Positions 24,036 through 33,261 of a stretch of DNA of 64,000 bases are shown in pieces. The notes below the pieces were generated by a model. It saw only the letters and a program-made list of their open reading frames with translations, was not told where the DNA came from and made no database searches. The DNA is from Chloroflexota bacterium. GTDB taxonomy: Bacteria > Chloroflexota > Ktedonobacteria > Ktedonobacterales > JADMIN01. A program made the translations under genes and the position numbers. Numbering within the stretch: position 1 is the stretch's first letter; every line of letters begins with the position of its first letter. The stretch covers positions 90,181 to 154,180 of the forward strand of contig JAJPKE010000016.1 of NCBI GenBank assembly GCA_021323855.1, read 5' to 3'.

Positions 24036-26006
24036 GTGACACGTATTCTTGATACTATTGATAGCCCGGCGCAACTCAAGGCGCTGTCGCCGGTGGAGCT
24101 AGATCAACTTGCCGCAGAGATGCGCCAGGAAATCATCGAAACGGTGGCCCTGCGCGGCGGGCATCTGGCACCAAACCTGGGGACGGTGGAACTGACACTG
24201 GCGCTGCATATCGCCTTCGATACCCCTCATGATAAGCTGGTTTGGGACATTGGCCACCAGGCATATCCGCATAAGCTCGTGACGGGCCGGCGTGACCGTT
24301 TCCGCACCATCAAGCAGCTTGGCGGACTCTCCGGCTATCTGCGCCGCGATGAGAGCGAGTACGACGCCTTCGGCGCCAGCCACGCCAGCACCTCCATCTC
24401 AGCGGCGCTCGGCATGGCCGCCGCTCGCGATCTCCAGGGTGAAGACTATAAAGTGGTTGCCATCATCGGCGACGGCGCGCTAACCGGCGGCATGGCGCTC
24501 GAAGCCATCAATAACGCTGGCGCGATGCACAAAGATTTCATCATCGTCCTCAACGACAACGACAAGAGCATTTCAGATAACGTCGGCGCGCTGCACACCT
24601 ATCTTGGCAGAATCCGTTCGGATAAGACCTTCCGCAACTTGCGCAATGTCGTCAAGAGTTCGCTGGATCATGTCCCCGGCGGCAATCTGGCGAAAGAGAT
24701 GGCTGGACGTACAGCACGCAGCGCCAAAGAGTTTGTGTTGCCCAGCAAGAGCGGCGTCATCTTCGAGGAGCTTGGCTTTACCTTCCTCGGCCCCTTCGAC
24801 GGACATGATACCCAACATCTGATTGACGTGTTCCGCAACGCCAGAGAGATGCACGGTCCGCTTATCATCCAGGTGATTACCAAGAAGGGGCGCGGCTGCG
24901 ACTATGCCGAGGCCGAGCCGACCAAGTTCCACGGTCCCGGCGCGTATGATCCGCTCACCGGCGAGATGAAGAAGAAGCAGGGTGAGCCACCGAAATATCA
25001 GGATGTCTTTGCTGAGGCGCTGGTGGAGCTTGCCCGCAAAGACCCCACTATCGTTGGCATCACGGCGGCGATGGCCGAGGGCACTTCGCTCTATAAGCTG
25101 CAAGAGGCGCTGCCGGAACGCTATTTTGATGTTGGCATCGCGGAGCAGCACGCCATCACCTTCGCCGCCGGCCTCGCCTGCGAAGGGATGCGCCCGGTGG
25201 CGGCGATCTACTCGACCTTCATGCAGCGCGCCTTCGATCAGGTCATCCACGATGTGTGCGTGCAGAACCTGCATGTGGTGCTGCCGATGGACCGCGCCGG
25301 CCTGGTGGGCGAAGACGGGCATACACAACAGGGCGCTTTCGACATCGCCTTCATGCGCATGATTCCCAATATGCACGTCATGGCGCCGAAGGACGAGAAC
25401 GAACTGCGCCATATGCTCTATACGGCGCTCTATATGGAGGGGCCGGTCTCGCTCCGCTATCCTCGCGGCTCTGGCCTGGGTGTGGCCATCGATAAAGAAT
25501 TCCAGATGCTCCCCATCGGCAAGGCTGAACTGCTGACGCCGGAAGATGAGATTGAGCAGGCGGAGTGCGCAGTGCTGGGCTTTGGTAACATGGTAGCTCC
25601 CGCGCTTCAGGCGGTTCAGGAATTGGCGAGCGAGGAGGATATTCACGCGGTCGCCGTGAATGCGCGCTGGGCCAAGCCGCTGGATGAAGAACTGATCCTG
25701 CGCCTCGCCCGCGCCACTCGCTGCCTCGTCACCATCGAGGATGGGTCGGCAATGGGCGGCTTTGGCAGCGCGGTCAGCGAACTGCTGCACGCCCATGACC
25801 TGCACGACGTGCGCCTCAAGGTGATCGGCCTGCCGGATATCTTCGTCGAGCATGGCGCGCCGGCCATCCTGCGCGAACTCTACGGCCTTTCCAGTGGCCA
25901 TGTCAAGGAAGTGGTGCGAAACCTCGTGCGTCCTGGCACGCACAGCCCGGCTTATCCAGTTGACCGCGCTGAGAAGGCTCAGCAAGCTGAGAAGAAGGCG
26001 CGCTGA
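24036..26006 (+). CDS. dxs: 1-deoxy-D-xylulose-5-phosphate synthase
   Basis: Thiamine-diphosphate enzyme that condenses pyruvate and glyceraldehyde 3-phosphate, the first step of the MEP isoprenoid pathway. It also supplies a thiamine and pyridoxal precursor. The 656-residue length is typical. The N-terminal WDIGHQAYPHK, the cofactor motif GDGALTGGMALEAINN (from residue 145), DGHD, and the transketolase C half with GLACEGMRPVAAIYSTFMQR are visible. The GTG start at 24036 has AGGAGAG nine bases upstream. It is monocistronic: its own promoter lies upstream and a strong hairpin terminator follows. Confidence 0.96.
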   Translation: MTRILDTIDSPAQLKALSPVELDQLAAEMRQEIIETVALRGGHLAPNLGTVELTLALHIAFDTPHDKLVWDIGHQAYPHKLVTGRRDRFRTIKQLGGLSGYLRRDESEYDAFGASHASTSISAALGMAAARDLQGEDYKVVAIIGDGALTGGMALEAINNAGAMHKDFIIVLNDNDKSISDNVGALHTYLGRIRSDKTFRNLRNVVKSSLDHVPGGNLAKEMAGRTARSAKEFVLPSKSGVIFEELGFTFLGPFDGHDTQHLIDVFRNAREMHGPLIIQVITKKGRGCDYAEAEPTKFHGPGAYDPLTGEMKKKQGEPPKYQDVFAEALVELARKDPTIVGITAAMAEGTSLYKLQEALPERYFDVGIAEQHAITFAAGLACEGMRPVAAIYSTFMQRAFDQVIHDVCVQNLHVVLPMDRAGLVGEDGHTQQGAFDIAFMRMIPNMHVMAPKDENELRHMLYTALYMEGPVSLRYPRGSGLGVAIDKEFQMLPIGKAELLTPEDEIEQAECAVLGFGNMVAPALQAVQELASEEDIHAVAVNARWAKPLDEELILRLARATRCLVTIEDGSAMGGFGSAVSELLHAHDLHDVRLKVIGLPDIFVEHGAPAILRELYGLSSGHVKEVVRNLVRPGTHSPAYPVDRAEKAQQAEKKAR

Positions 26007-26034
26007 AGCGATCCTTCTCATCAACACATAACCG

Positions 26035-26061
26035 GCGGCTGCTATGTAGCAGCCGCTTTTT
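26035..26061 (+). terminator. Rho-independent terminator after dxs
   Basis: Nine-base perfect stem GCGGCTGCT/AGCAGCCGC with an ATGT loop, followed at once by five T residues, 28 bases after the dxs stop. This is the clearest intrinsic terminator in the window. Confidence 0.88.
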
Positions 26062-26274
26062 CCTGGGCTGTTTGGGCAAATTCCCTCGCTCAATCCAATG
26101 TGAAACGCCCCACTGTAGACCAGAGTAGACCATTACCAGCCGCCTCATCCGTTGTATCTATGCAGTTGCTGAACAGGCGGCGAGAAACGGCATCAAACTT
26201 GCATGTTGGCAAAGCATACGATAGTATTTTTCTATGGGATGGCGGCTCGAGGAATTTGTAGAGGAGGGTAGGGA

Positions 26275-27846
26275 ATGTTTACGCGAGACGAGTTGATTGC
26301 CGCCGCCAATACGCGGCCAATCGGTGGCATCCTGCCGATGCGCTTCGCAGGCGGCGCAATTGATAGCCGGATGGTGCAGCGTGGCGAACTCTTCATCGCA
26401 TTGCGTGGGGAGCAGACCGACGGCCACCTCTTCATTGGCGCGGCGGTGCGCGCGGGCGCCTCGGCGATTCTGTGCAGCAGACCGCACGAGGAGGCGTTGG
26501 CGCGCGGCATCCCGCAACTCGTCGTCCAGGACCCGCTCGATGTCCTTCAGCGTCTGGCACAGCGACATCTGCGCCGCCATCCCTCGGTCCGCGTGATTGC
26601 TGTGACGGGGAGCAATGGCAAAACCAGCGTCAAGGAGGCGACCGCGTGGCTGCTGCAATCGCTGGCCCCCACCCTCAAAACCTATGGCAACCTGAACACC
26701 GAAACCGGCCTCCCGCTGACGTTGCTACGTCTGAATCCCGAACACCGTTTTGCCGTGCTGGAGATGGGCGCGCAATGGGTGGGTGAAATCGCGCGCCTCT
26801 GTCGCATTGCGCCGCCCGATATTGCCGTCGTCACAGTCGTCGGGCCGGAACACCTAGAATTTTTTGGCAGCATGGAGAATGTGGCGCTAGCGGAGAGCGA
26901 GGCAGTGGCGGCGTTGCCTAGCGATGGCGTCGCCGTCCTGAACGACGATGATCGCGTCGTGCGCAGGATGGTAAGGCGCACGTCTGCGCGTGTGGTGACA
27001 TATGGGCACCGGCCCAACGCCGCTGTGCGTGCGCAGCGGGTGAGTCCCATCATGCCAATGGGCCTCAGTTACCGCTTTACGCTCTCCTATGGCAATCAGG
27101 TAGCGCGGGTCGTTCTCAACACGCCTGGCGCGCACGCGGTGACGACGGCGCTGGCGGCGGCAGGCGTCGCGCTCAATTGCGGCATGAGCGTACAGGCGGT
27201 GGCTGCTGGCCTGGGCGAAATACGTCCGATGAAGCGGCGCGGCGAAATCAAAGCGGGCATCAACGGGACGACGCTGATAGATGACAGCTATAATGCCAAT
27301 CGCCAGTCCGCCGAGGCGGCCATCGAACTGCTGAAACGCGCCAGCCTGACGCCTGGCGCGCGGCGCTGGTTCATCTTTGGCGACATGCTGGAACTCGGCT
27401 CCTATGCGCATGGTGAACACGCCGGCGTCGGGCTGGCGGCGGCGGCGGCGGTTGACGAACTGGTGCTGGTTGGCACGGAGGTGCAGGCGACGGCTGAGAC
27501 CGCCGCTGACGCTGGCATGCGCCCAGAGCAGATTCACTATTATCCCGCGAAGCTCTCGCAGCCGGGCGAACTGGCGCGCGCCCGCCAGGAAGCGGCGGCG
27601 TATGTGCGCGCGCATGCCCAGCCGGGCGATCTACTGCTGGTCAAGGGGTCGCTGGGCGTCGGCATGGACGCAATTGTCGCCGAATTACAGGAACAGCGCG
27701 CCGGAAACCGCACGCAGACCGATATCACCACGCGCCTGCATCACCTGGAACAGCATCCGGCGCAGCCACCAGCTTCCGATACGCCGAAGCAGCATCCAGA
27801 TACCCCGCCCGATATGGACGACGCTCCTGGCGACCTCACACCCTGA
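26275..27846 (+). CDS. murF: UDP-N-acetylmuramoyl-tripeptide--D-Ala-D-Ala ligase
   Basis: Adds D-Ala-D-Ala to the UDP-MurNAc-tripeptide, the last cytoplasmic peptidoglycan precursor step. The N-terminal domain has AIDSRMVQRGELFIALRGEQ. The ATP-binding P-loop is GSNGKTSVKE (residues 111-120), followed by GNLNTETGLPLTLL and VLEMGAQWVGEI; TLIDDSYNANRQSAEAAI is in the Mur C-terminal region. The last 60 residues are a Pro/Asp/Gln-rich tail not usual for MurF. GAGGAGGGTAGGGA precedes the ATG. It lies outside any mur/fts cluster in this window. Confidence 0.95.
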   Translation: MFTRDELIAAANTRPIGGILPMRFAGGAIDSRMVQRGELFIALRGEQTDGHLFIGAAVRAGASAILCSRPHEEALARGIPQLVVQDPLDVLQRLAQRHLRRHPSVRVIAVTGSNGKTSVKEATAWLLQSLAPTLKTYGNLNTETGLPLTLLRLNPEHRFAVLEMGAQWVGEIARLCRIAPPDIAVVTVVGPEHLEFFGSMENVALAESEAVAALPSDGVAVLNDDDRVVRRMVRRTSARVVTYGHRPNAAVRAQRVSPIMPMGLSYRFTLSYGNQVARVVLNTPGAHAVTTALAAAGVALNCGMSVQAVAAGLGEIRPMKRRGEIKAGINGTTLIDDSYNANRQSAEAAIELLKRASLTPGARRWFIFGDMLELGSYAHGEHAGVGLAAAAAVDELVLVGTEVQATAETAADAGMRPEQIHYYPAKLSQPGELARARQEAAAYVRAHAQPGDLLLVKGSLGVGMDAIVAELQEQRAGNRTQTDITTRLHHLEQHPAQPPASDTPKQHPDTPPDMDDAPGDLTP

Positions 27847-27863
27847 CCTGAATAGGGCGGTTG

Positions 27864-28196
27864 CTATCGTTGCATGGGGAGGTGGGAGGCTTCCCACTCA
27901 TCCGTGCCGCCTTCCACGTTGATGGCGTGGTCCCAGCCCTGGCGCTGGATGAACATCGCGGCCATCAGGCTGCGCTGCCCGGTGTGGCAGATAAAAAGCG
28001 CGTCGCCTGTGCGCGGCACCTCAGTGTATCGCTCCCGGAACTCGCTCAGCGGAATACTGACGGCGTCCTGCGCGTGGCCTTCCTGGTATTCATCCGGCTC
28101 ACGAACATCTATCAAGGCGGCGCCTTCTTCGCGCATGCGCCGCCAGGCTTCGGCTGGCGTGATCGAAGGAATGGCTGTTCGGTTTGGGTGCGTCAT
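27864..28196 (-). CDS. Rhodanese-like sulfurtransferase
   Basis: Single rhodanese domain of 110 residues. LIDVREPDEYQEGH and the active-site loop FICHTGQRS, with the persulfide-carrying Cys, are present, as is the C-terminal VEGGTDEW. It probably carries sulfane sulfur, with the acceptor unknown. There is no signal peptide. It is convergent with murF at a 17-base gap and divergent from the flavoprotein gene upstream. Confidence 0.92.
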   Translation of the reverse strand: MTHPNRTAIPSITPAEAWRRMREEGAALIDVREPDEYQEGHAQDAVSIPLSEFRERYTEVPRTGDALFICHTGQRSLMAAMFIQRQGWDHAINVEGGTDEWEASHLPMQR

Positions 28197-28411
28197 CTTC
28201 GCCTTTAGCTCCTCTATGATGATAGCCGCTGCTCTCCCTCTCAGTTGATGAGGTGATCCATGTCTCTTGCGACTATTCTAGTTGAGATTATACCGGCGAT
28301 ATCGCGTATATCCCAACCAGGTAGCGCAATGGATGGCCCGCTGGTGCTATGCTGATACAAATTCTCATATGCAGCGTTGGTGAGTGGTTGATGATAGAGA
28401 AAGCGTGAGTT

Positions 28412-29674
28412 GTGGCAATGGGAAGCGTCTCATACTGGCAGGCCGAACGTGACCAAGTGGTAGGCGAACCCGCGAGCGCGGGCCAGTTGCAGGGAGCAGC
28501 CGAAACCGACATAGCCATCATCGGTGCTGGCATCACTGGCACGTCTGCGGCCCTCTGGCTGGCGCGGGCTGGGGCGCAGGTCGCCATCGTGGAGGCGCGT
28601 GCCGTGGCGGCGGGCGCCAGCGGACGCAACGGCGGCTTTCTGCTCGGCGGCACGTCTGAGACGTATGTAGACTCCATCGAACGTTACGGGCATGAGCGCA
28701 GCAAGCGCATCTGGGCGTTCTCTCAGGCCAACAATGCGCTGGCCGTCGAGATCATTGCAGCGTTAGGCGCATCCGGCTGGTCATGCGGCTACCAGCGCAC
28801 CGGCAGCCTGCGCATCGCGGCTTCCGAGGAGGAGTTTGCGGAGCACCACCGTAGCGTCGCGTTGCTGGCTGCCGATGGCTGGCACGCTGAACTGGTGGAG
28901 CGCGCGCAACTCCCCGCCTGCCTGCAATCGCACTACCAGGGCGGCATCTACTACCCGGAGGATGGCGAGATTCAGCCTGCGCTGCTGGTGACGGGACTGG
29001 CGCGGCTGGCGCGCGATGCGGGCGCAGTCTTCTACGATCACAGCCCAGTCTCCGCGATAGAGCGCACAGCGACGGGATTCATCGTGCAGACGCCAATCGG
29101 CACGCTGAACGCGCGCACGCTCATCCTGGCGGCCAACGCCTGGTTGCCGGAAGTAGGGAAGCTGCTCGGCGCTGATTGGCTGGCGCAACATATCGAGCCG
29201 ACGCGCGGGCAGATGCTGGCAACGGCGCCGGTCAGCGAGCGGCTTTTCGAGTGCCCCTGCTACGCCAATGAGGGCTACGAATATTTTCGCCAGCTTGCGG
29301 ATGGGCGGCTGGTCATCGGTGGCTGGCGCAACACCTCATTTGCGACGGAATATACGAGCGATGAGACGGCGGGCGGCGTCGTACAGGATCAACTCGAACG
29401 CTTTCTCCGCGAGACGCTGCGCCAGCCACAGGCGCAGATCGAGCGGCGCTGGGCAGGCATCATGGCGTTCTCCTCGGATGGCTTGCCGCTCATCGGCAAC
29501 CTTCCCGGCGTCCCCGGCTGCTACATAGCTGGCGGCTACACCGGACACGGCAACGCCTACGCGCTGCTTGCCGCGCGCATGATTGCCGGCGACATCACCG
29601 GGCGCTCCCAGGAGTATCAGGAATATGCCAACCTGTTCGCTCCGGAGCGGTTGCTGGCGCAGGGCGAGGCATAG
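28412..29674 (+). CDS. FAD-dependent amine/amino-acid oxidoreductase (DAO family)
   Basis: A 420-residue flavoprotein. The FAD dinucleotide-binding motif is DIAIIGAGITGTSAALWL (about residues 33-50), followed by VEARAVAAGASGRNGGFLLGG. The C-terminal FAD site has MAFSSDGLPLIGNLP and AGGYTGHGNAYALLAARM. It resembles glycine oxidase and gamma-glutamylputrescine oxidoreductase. The start may be GTG 28412 or ATG 28418; neither has a strong ribosome site. A DUF402 gene follows five bases after the stop, suggesting co-transcription. A second DAO-family gene lies at 37535. Confidence 0.85.
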   Translation: MAMGSVSYWQAERDQVVGEPASAGQLQGAAETDIAIIGAGITGTSAALWLARAGAQVAIVEARAVAAGASGRNGGFLLGGTSETYVDSIERYGHERSKRIWAFSQANNALAVEIIAALGASGWSCGYQRTGSLRIAASEEEFAEHHRSVALLAADGWHAELVERAQLPACLQSHYQGGIYYPEDGEIQPALLVTGLARLARDAGAVFYDHSPVSAIERTATGFIVQTPIGTLNARTLILAANAWLPEVGKLLGADWLAQHIEPTRGQMLATAPVSERLFECPCYANEGYEYFRQLADGRLVIGGWRNTSFATEYTSDETAGGVVQDQLERFLRETLRQPQAQIERRWAGIMAFSSDGLPLIGNLPGVPGCYIAGGYTGHGNAYALLAARMIAGDITGRSQEYQEYANLFAPERLLAQGEA

Positions 29675-29679
29675 GATTT

Positions 29680-30177
29680 ATGCCAAGTATGTCTCAACTG
29701 CAGCCTGGAGCGCGTATCGTTGTGCAGAAGCTGGATACACGTGGCGTCTGCACGCTCACGTATGATGCAGTGGTAGCTGAGGTGTTGCCCAATGGTCTGC
29801 GGCTCGATGCGCGCTGGACACGCCCGGCGCTGGCGCTGGGCTATACCACCTTTGAGACGGGCGACCACTTCACCGAGTGGTACTTTACCGACCGCTGGTA
29901 TAACATCTTTGAGATTGCGTCACCGGATGGCAGGCGCAAAGGCTGGTATTGCAATATCACGGAGCCAGCGCAGATCGTAGATCATACGCTCTCCAACCGC
30001 GATTTATTGCTTGATCTCTGGGTAAATCCAGATTACAGCATGATCGTGCTGGACGAAGATGAGTTTGCAGAGGATACGGCGCTCACCCCGGAGACGCGCG
30101 CAAAGGCGCTGGCAACGCTTGCAGAATTGTGCGCCATCGTCGAACGGCATGAGCCACCATTTGATGACAATCTGTAG
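29680..30177 (+). CDS. DUF402 domain protein
   Basis: A 165-residue protein with the DUF402 core: FTEWYFTDRWYNIFEI, GWYCNITEPAQI, LLLDLWVNPDYSMIVLDEDEF. The conserved acidic cluster DEDEF and the DLWV Asp are the metal-binding residues of characterised members, which hydrolyse nucleoside di- or triphosphates or act in fosfomycin synthesis (FomD). The specific substrate is not deducible. It is tightly coupled to the preceding flavoprotein gene. Confidence 0.85.
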   Translation: MPSMSQLQPGARIVVQKLDTRGVCTLTYDAVVAEVLPNGLRLDARWTRPALALGYTTFETGDHFTEWYFTDRWYNIFEIASPDGRRKGWYCNITEPAQIVDHTLSNRDLLLDLWVNPDYSMIVLDEDEFAEDTALTPETRAKALATLAELCAIVERHEPPFDDNL

Positions 30178-30223
30178 CGTCTCGTCGCATGCACAAAGAC
30201 TCTCATCGAGAGTAGAGTGAATA

Positions 30224-30712
30224 TCACTCGCTAAGAATTGCAATCAACGCTCGTAGCAGTCGCACCAACTGCTGATACTCATCTTGGCCAAGACGAGCCG
30301 CCCACGACGCCTCGATCTGGCGGATCACTTCGCGCACAGTATCCTCGACGGCTCGCCCGCGCGCCGTGAGCCGCAGAACCTTCGCGCGCCGGTCGGCTGG
30401 ATCAGGAACGCGCTCGATATACCCACTCGCCTCAAGGTCGTCCACCAGATAGCCCATAGATTGCTTAGTGAGCAACGCCGCCTCGGCGAGCGCCGTCAGC
30501 CGGATACCTTCAGGCGGCAAGTGCTGGAAGACCGTAAAGTGGGCCGGGCGAATATCACCGAAACCGGCCTCTGCTAGCCCTGCCAGCACTTGTCGGGTCG
30601 CTGCCTCGCGTGGAATGCGCAGCAACGCGCCAATCATGCGTCGGTCCTCCGGCACGTCTGGCGCTTTCGTCTCCTCTACGCGCATGTGTTGCTCATCCAA
30701 TTTACCAGACAT
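30224..30712 (-). CDS. MarR-family transcriptional regulator
   Basis: A 162-residue winged-helix protein. The core has RPAHFTVFQHLPPEGIRLTALAEAA, LTKQSMGYLVDDLEASGYI as the recognition region, and the wing motif RVPDPADRRAKVLRLT with the typical DxRxxxxxLT. ATG 30712 is chosen for AGAGGAG seven bases upstream; an extension to 30748 is possible. It is divergent from a small membrane-protein gene, and the gap holds repeated TTACTAT sites, so self-regulation plus control of the neighbour is the simple reading. Confidence 0.9.
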   Translation of the reverse strand: MSGKLDEQHMRVEETKAPDVPEDRRMIGALLRIPREAATRQVLAGLAEAGFGDIRPAHFTVFQHLPPEGIRLTALAEAALLTKQSMGYLVDDLEASGYIERVPDPADRRAKVLRLTARGRAVEDTVREVIRQIEASWAARLGQDEYQQLVRLLRALIAILSE

Positions 30713-30737
30713 CGCACTTCTCCTCTCAATACTGGTC

Positions 30738-30821
30738 TTGACAAACAAGTCAGGGAGTCTTACTATATTGTCAGAGAGATTTACTATTCGGTAATCTCAC
30801 TGTCTGATGATCTTACTATAT
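30738..30821 (+). promoter_or_regulatory. Promoter with three TTACTAT repeats between marR-like and membrane-protein genes
   Basis: TTGACA at 30738-30743, a 17-base spacer and TACTAT at 30761-30766 form a near-consensus plus-strand promoter. TTACTAT occurs at 30760, 30781 and 30813; the first and third are part of an exact TCTTACTATAT repeat. Spacings of 21 and 32 bases are about two and three helical turns. An imperfect palindrome GAGATTTAC...GGTAATCTC surrounds the middle copy. These are probable MarR-type operator sites. Confidence 0.6.
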
Positions 30822-30846
30822 CACGAGGTGCTGAGGGGAGATGCAG

Positions 30847-31248
30847 ATGAGTCAGTTGGTGCGTTGGTTCATGAAAGGTTTCTTCTGGGGGCCACCGAGC
30901 CACAAACGTGTGGCCTGGCTCGGTGGACTGGCTGGCCTAGTGGTGGTGGCTCTACCGCTGGTCATCGCCGTCTTTGGCAAGGGAGGGCATCCGCTGTTTC
31001 TACTTGCCCTTGCCTTTGCCGGTCTCGCTGAAACGGGGTGGGCCGTCGAACTCCTACCAAGACGGCAGATTATGCTGGCCGGTTGGGGTCGAGTGGCCCG
31101 CTGGCTCTGCGCCATCGTCGGATTGGCGCTGGCAGCAATCAGCACGCTGGCTCAACTGGCGCCAGTCTGGTTCGCAGGGATCGTTGCCTTTGGCGCGCTG
31201 CTGCTAATCTTCGAAATGGGGCCTGGTGGATTCGCCAATCGTCCCTGA
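30847..31248 (+). CDS. Small four-span membrane protein
   Basis: A 133-residue protein with four hydrophobic segments at about residues 24-44, 49-67, 84-104 and 107-124, with basic residues between spans (PRRQIMLAGWGRVARW). I do not recognise the family. ATG 30847 is favoured, as GAGGGGAG lies six bases upstream; the ATG at 30841 would sit on the ribosome site. As the divergent partner of a MarR regulator, it is a likely regulated target, perhaps in stress or efflux; that is inference. Confidence 0.7.
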   Translation: MSQLVRWFMKGFFWGPPSHKRVAWLGGLAGLVVVALPLVIAVFGKGGHPLFLLALAFAGLAETGWAVELLPRRQIMLAGWGRVARWLCAIVGLALAAISTLAQLAPVWFAGIVAFGALLLIFEMGPGGFANRP

Positions 31249-31272
31249 TCTCAAGAATCGAGCAACGATTAC

Positions 31273-31983
31273 CTACATCGTAGCCTGTGGCGACTCATAG
31301 AGTAGCGTGCGGCAGATGGCGACCACCCGGTTGCCGATATCTTCGAGGCAGACGCCGATCAGCAGCAGCCGTTGCAGGCGTGCGGCGTTGCGGGGAAACG
31401 CGCCTATGGCGACTTCGATCATGCGCTTGAACGCCAAGAAGCACTGGTCAAGTTCTGCGTCTTCCATCACTAGCCGGCGCGCCATTGCCGAGCCACGCAG
31501 CGTCGTCACCATCACGCAGCCGCGCACTTCGACATACGTTTGCTTGAGCATCTGCACCAGCAGGGTCATGCCGCTGTCATTGCCGCTGATACGCGCAAGC
31601 TCCATCTCCGTGTTCCCGCCGAGCCACAGCGCGTGTTCGGCAATCTGGCGGCCGTCGTCGGCAATACGCGCGAACTCGGCGGCGATTTGCTGTAACTCTA
31701 CGATGCGGCGCAACTGGTCGCCAGCCGGCATATGCACGGCCAGCAACGTCAGCGCCGCCTGGTGAATCGAGCGATAAATCTGCGCACAGACGCGCTCGGT
31801 CTCTATCGCAAACTGCGCTGCCTCTGCAGCATTGGGATAGAGCGCCGCTGAGGCGTTCTTGAAGATTTCTTCCGCGTAGAGGCCAAGCTCGGTGGTTTCA
31901 TCAGAGAGGACACCGATCTCATCATCGAGAGATTCTTCTTGTCTGAACATCGCCACGTCGTCCTGCCCCCACACCGTCTCCAT
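31273..31983 (-). CDS. PhoU-like domain protein
   Basis: A 236-residue all-helical protein with repeated PhoU-type helices: DETTELGLYAEEIFKNA, RRIVELQQIAAEFARIADDG, and near the end LLIGVCLEDIGNRVVAICRT, where ExxxR/D-type residues bind metal in PhoU. It may regulate phosphate transport or signalling, but no pst genes are nearby. The start at 31983 is set by GAGAGGTC; the upstream open frame overlaps thiL. It sits 70 bases downstream of thiL. Confidence 0.75.
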   Translation of the reverse strand: METVWGQDDVAMFRQEESLDDEIGVLSDETTELGLYAEEIFKNASAALYPNAAEAAQFAIETERVCAQIYRSIHQAALTLLAVHMPAGDQLRRIVELQQIAAEFARIADDGRQIAEHALWLGGNTEMELARISGNDSGMTLLVQMLKQTYVEVRGCVMVTTLRGSAMARRLVMEDAELDQCFLAFKRMIEVAIGAFPRNAARLQRLLLIGVCLEDIGNRVVAICRTLLYESPQATM

Positions 31984-32053
31984 AGCGCCCGACCTCTCGC
32001 GTAGCCCTTGACCCAACTGGCCCAACCCGGCGCAGCAGACGAGCTTCACTGGC

Positions 32054-33145
32054 TCAGCGTAGATGATCCCATCCACGCGGCTCAAGTGTTTCGAGCCTGC
32101 CGTCACTGAAATGCAGACGCATCCCGTCCGCTTTATTTACAACACGGCCAATGACGTGACCTGTTCCACCTGCGCCTGCAATCGCCGCAAGCGCCTTCGC
32201 AACGTCCGCTTGCGCAACTGTGCAGAGCAGCTCGTAGTCTTCGCCACCATACAGCGCCAGCGAGAGGGGATCGCGCCCGCATGCTGTTGCCACTTCCGCC
32301 GCTGCCGGGTCCACCGGCAGCGCCGCCGCCTCCAGAACCACACCAACCTGGCTCGCCTCACAGATATGCCAGAGGTCGGCGGCCAGCCCATCGCTGATAT
32401 CGAGCATCGCCGTCACAGCGCCGTTCGCGGCCAGCGCCTGCCCCACGGCCACTTGCGGACGCGGAGCGACCATCGCCCGGCGGATTCGTTCACGTATTTC
32501 TAGCGAAAAAGGTGCCGAACTTGCATCATCTACAAAACTGGCATGCGTCATAGACCATAACACACCAGCCGCCGCCGCGCCAAGTGTGCCTGTCACCAGA
32601 ATGGCGTCATTGACACGCGCGCCATCCCGTCGCAATGCCCGTTCACGCGCCACCATACCCAGCAGCGTGATGTCTATGCAGAACGGCCCGGTGGTGGCGG
32701 CGATATTCCCGCCGACCAGCGCAACATCGTATTGCCGTGCCAGCGCCCGCATACCTGCGTAGACATGCTCTAGCGCGTCCAACATCAGGCCATCTGGGAT
32801 GAGCAGCGAGACCAGCGCCCAGCGTGGCTCTGCTCCCATTGCGGCGATATCGCTCAGGTTGACCGCCAGCGCCTTGTGCCCGATCTCTTCATCAGTCGCC
32901 AGGCCGCGAATGAAGTGCTTGCCCTCCACCTGCGCATCACATGTCGCCACGAGCAGCGCATCCGCGCCAGTATCGAGCAATGCCGCATCGTCACCCGCCG
33001 CCAGCACCACATCGTCCCGCGTTTCGAGTCCACTGGTGAGCCGCGCAATCAAGCCGAACTCGCCCAGGCGCGACAACTCATCGGCATCGTGCCCCGTATC
33101 TTGCGCTGTATCTTGCCTCGCATGATCGCTGTCTGTTGACGACAC
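32054..33145 (-). CDS. thiL: Thiamine-monophosphate kinase
   Basis: Phosphorylates thiamine monophosphate to thiamine diphosphate, the cofactor used by Dxs and the E1 enzyme in this window. The 363-residue protein shows LSRLGEFGLIARL, the Asp-rich metal/ATP sites AAGDDAALLDTG, KALAVNLSDIAAMGAEPRWA and VALVGGNIAATTGP, then MLDISDGLAADLWHI, and a C-terminal ALYGGEDYELLC. GTG 33145 is preferred, as GGGAGG is seven bases upstream. No TPP riboswitch was seen upstream. Confidence 0.93.
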   Translation of the reverse strand: MSSTDSDHARQDTAQDTGHDADELSRLGEFGLIARLTSGLETRDDVVLAAGDDAALLDTGADALLVATCDAQVEGKHFIRGLATDEEIGHKALAVNLSDIAAMGAEPRWALVSLLIPDGLMLDALEHVYAGMRALARQYDVALVGGNIAATTGPFCIDITLLGMVARERALRRDGARVNDAILVTGTLGAAAAGVLWSMTHASFVDDASSAPFSLEIRERIRRAMVAPRPQVAVGQALAANGAVTAMLDISDGLAADLWHICEASQVGVVLEAAALPVDPAAAEVATACGRDPLSLALYGGEDYELLCTVAQADVAKALAAIAGAGGTGHVIGRVVNKADGMRLHFSDGRLETLEPRGWDHLR

Positions 33146-33261
33146 AACAGCGCCTCCCACCCACTACTACACCCGGTCAGTATATGCCGGTTTGTCTCTC
33201 GCTGTAAAGCGGCACACTGTGCATAGCTAATAGCTAGAATGTATTTTCTAGCTGGCTGGCG

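Noticed and set aside
23740..24039. 99-codon frame with a signal-like start ahead of dxs
   Set aside because: It begins upstream of the likely transcript start, has no ribosome site and overlaps the dxs start; it was left as leader.
24573..26093. 506-codon minus-strand frame across dxs
   Set aside because: Shadow of dxs codon usage with no family likeness.
33146..33260. Possible TPP riboswitch upstream of thiL
   Set aside because: The conserved CUGAGA and ACCUGAUC-type elements were looked for and not seen.
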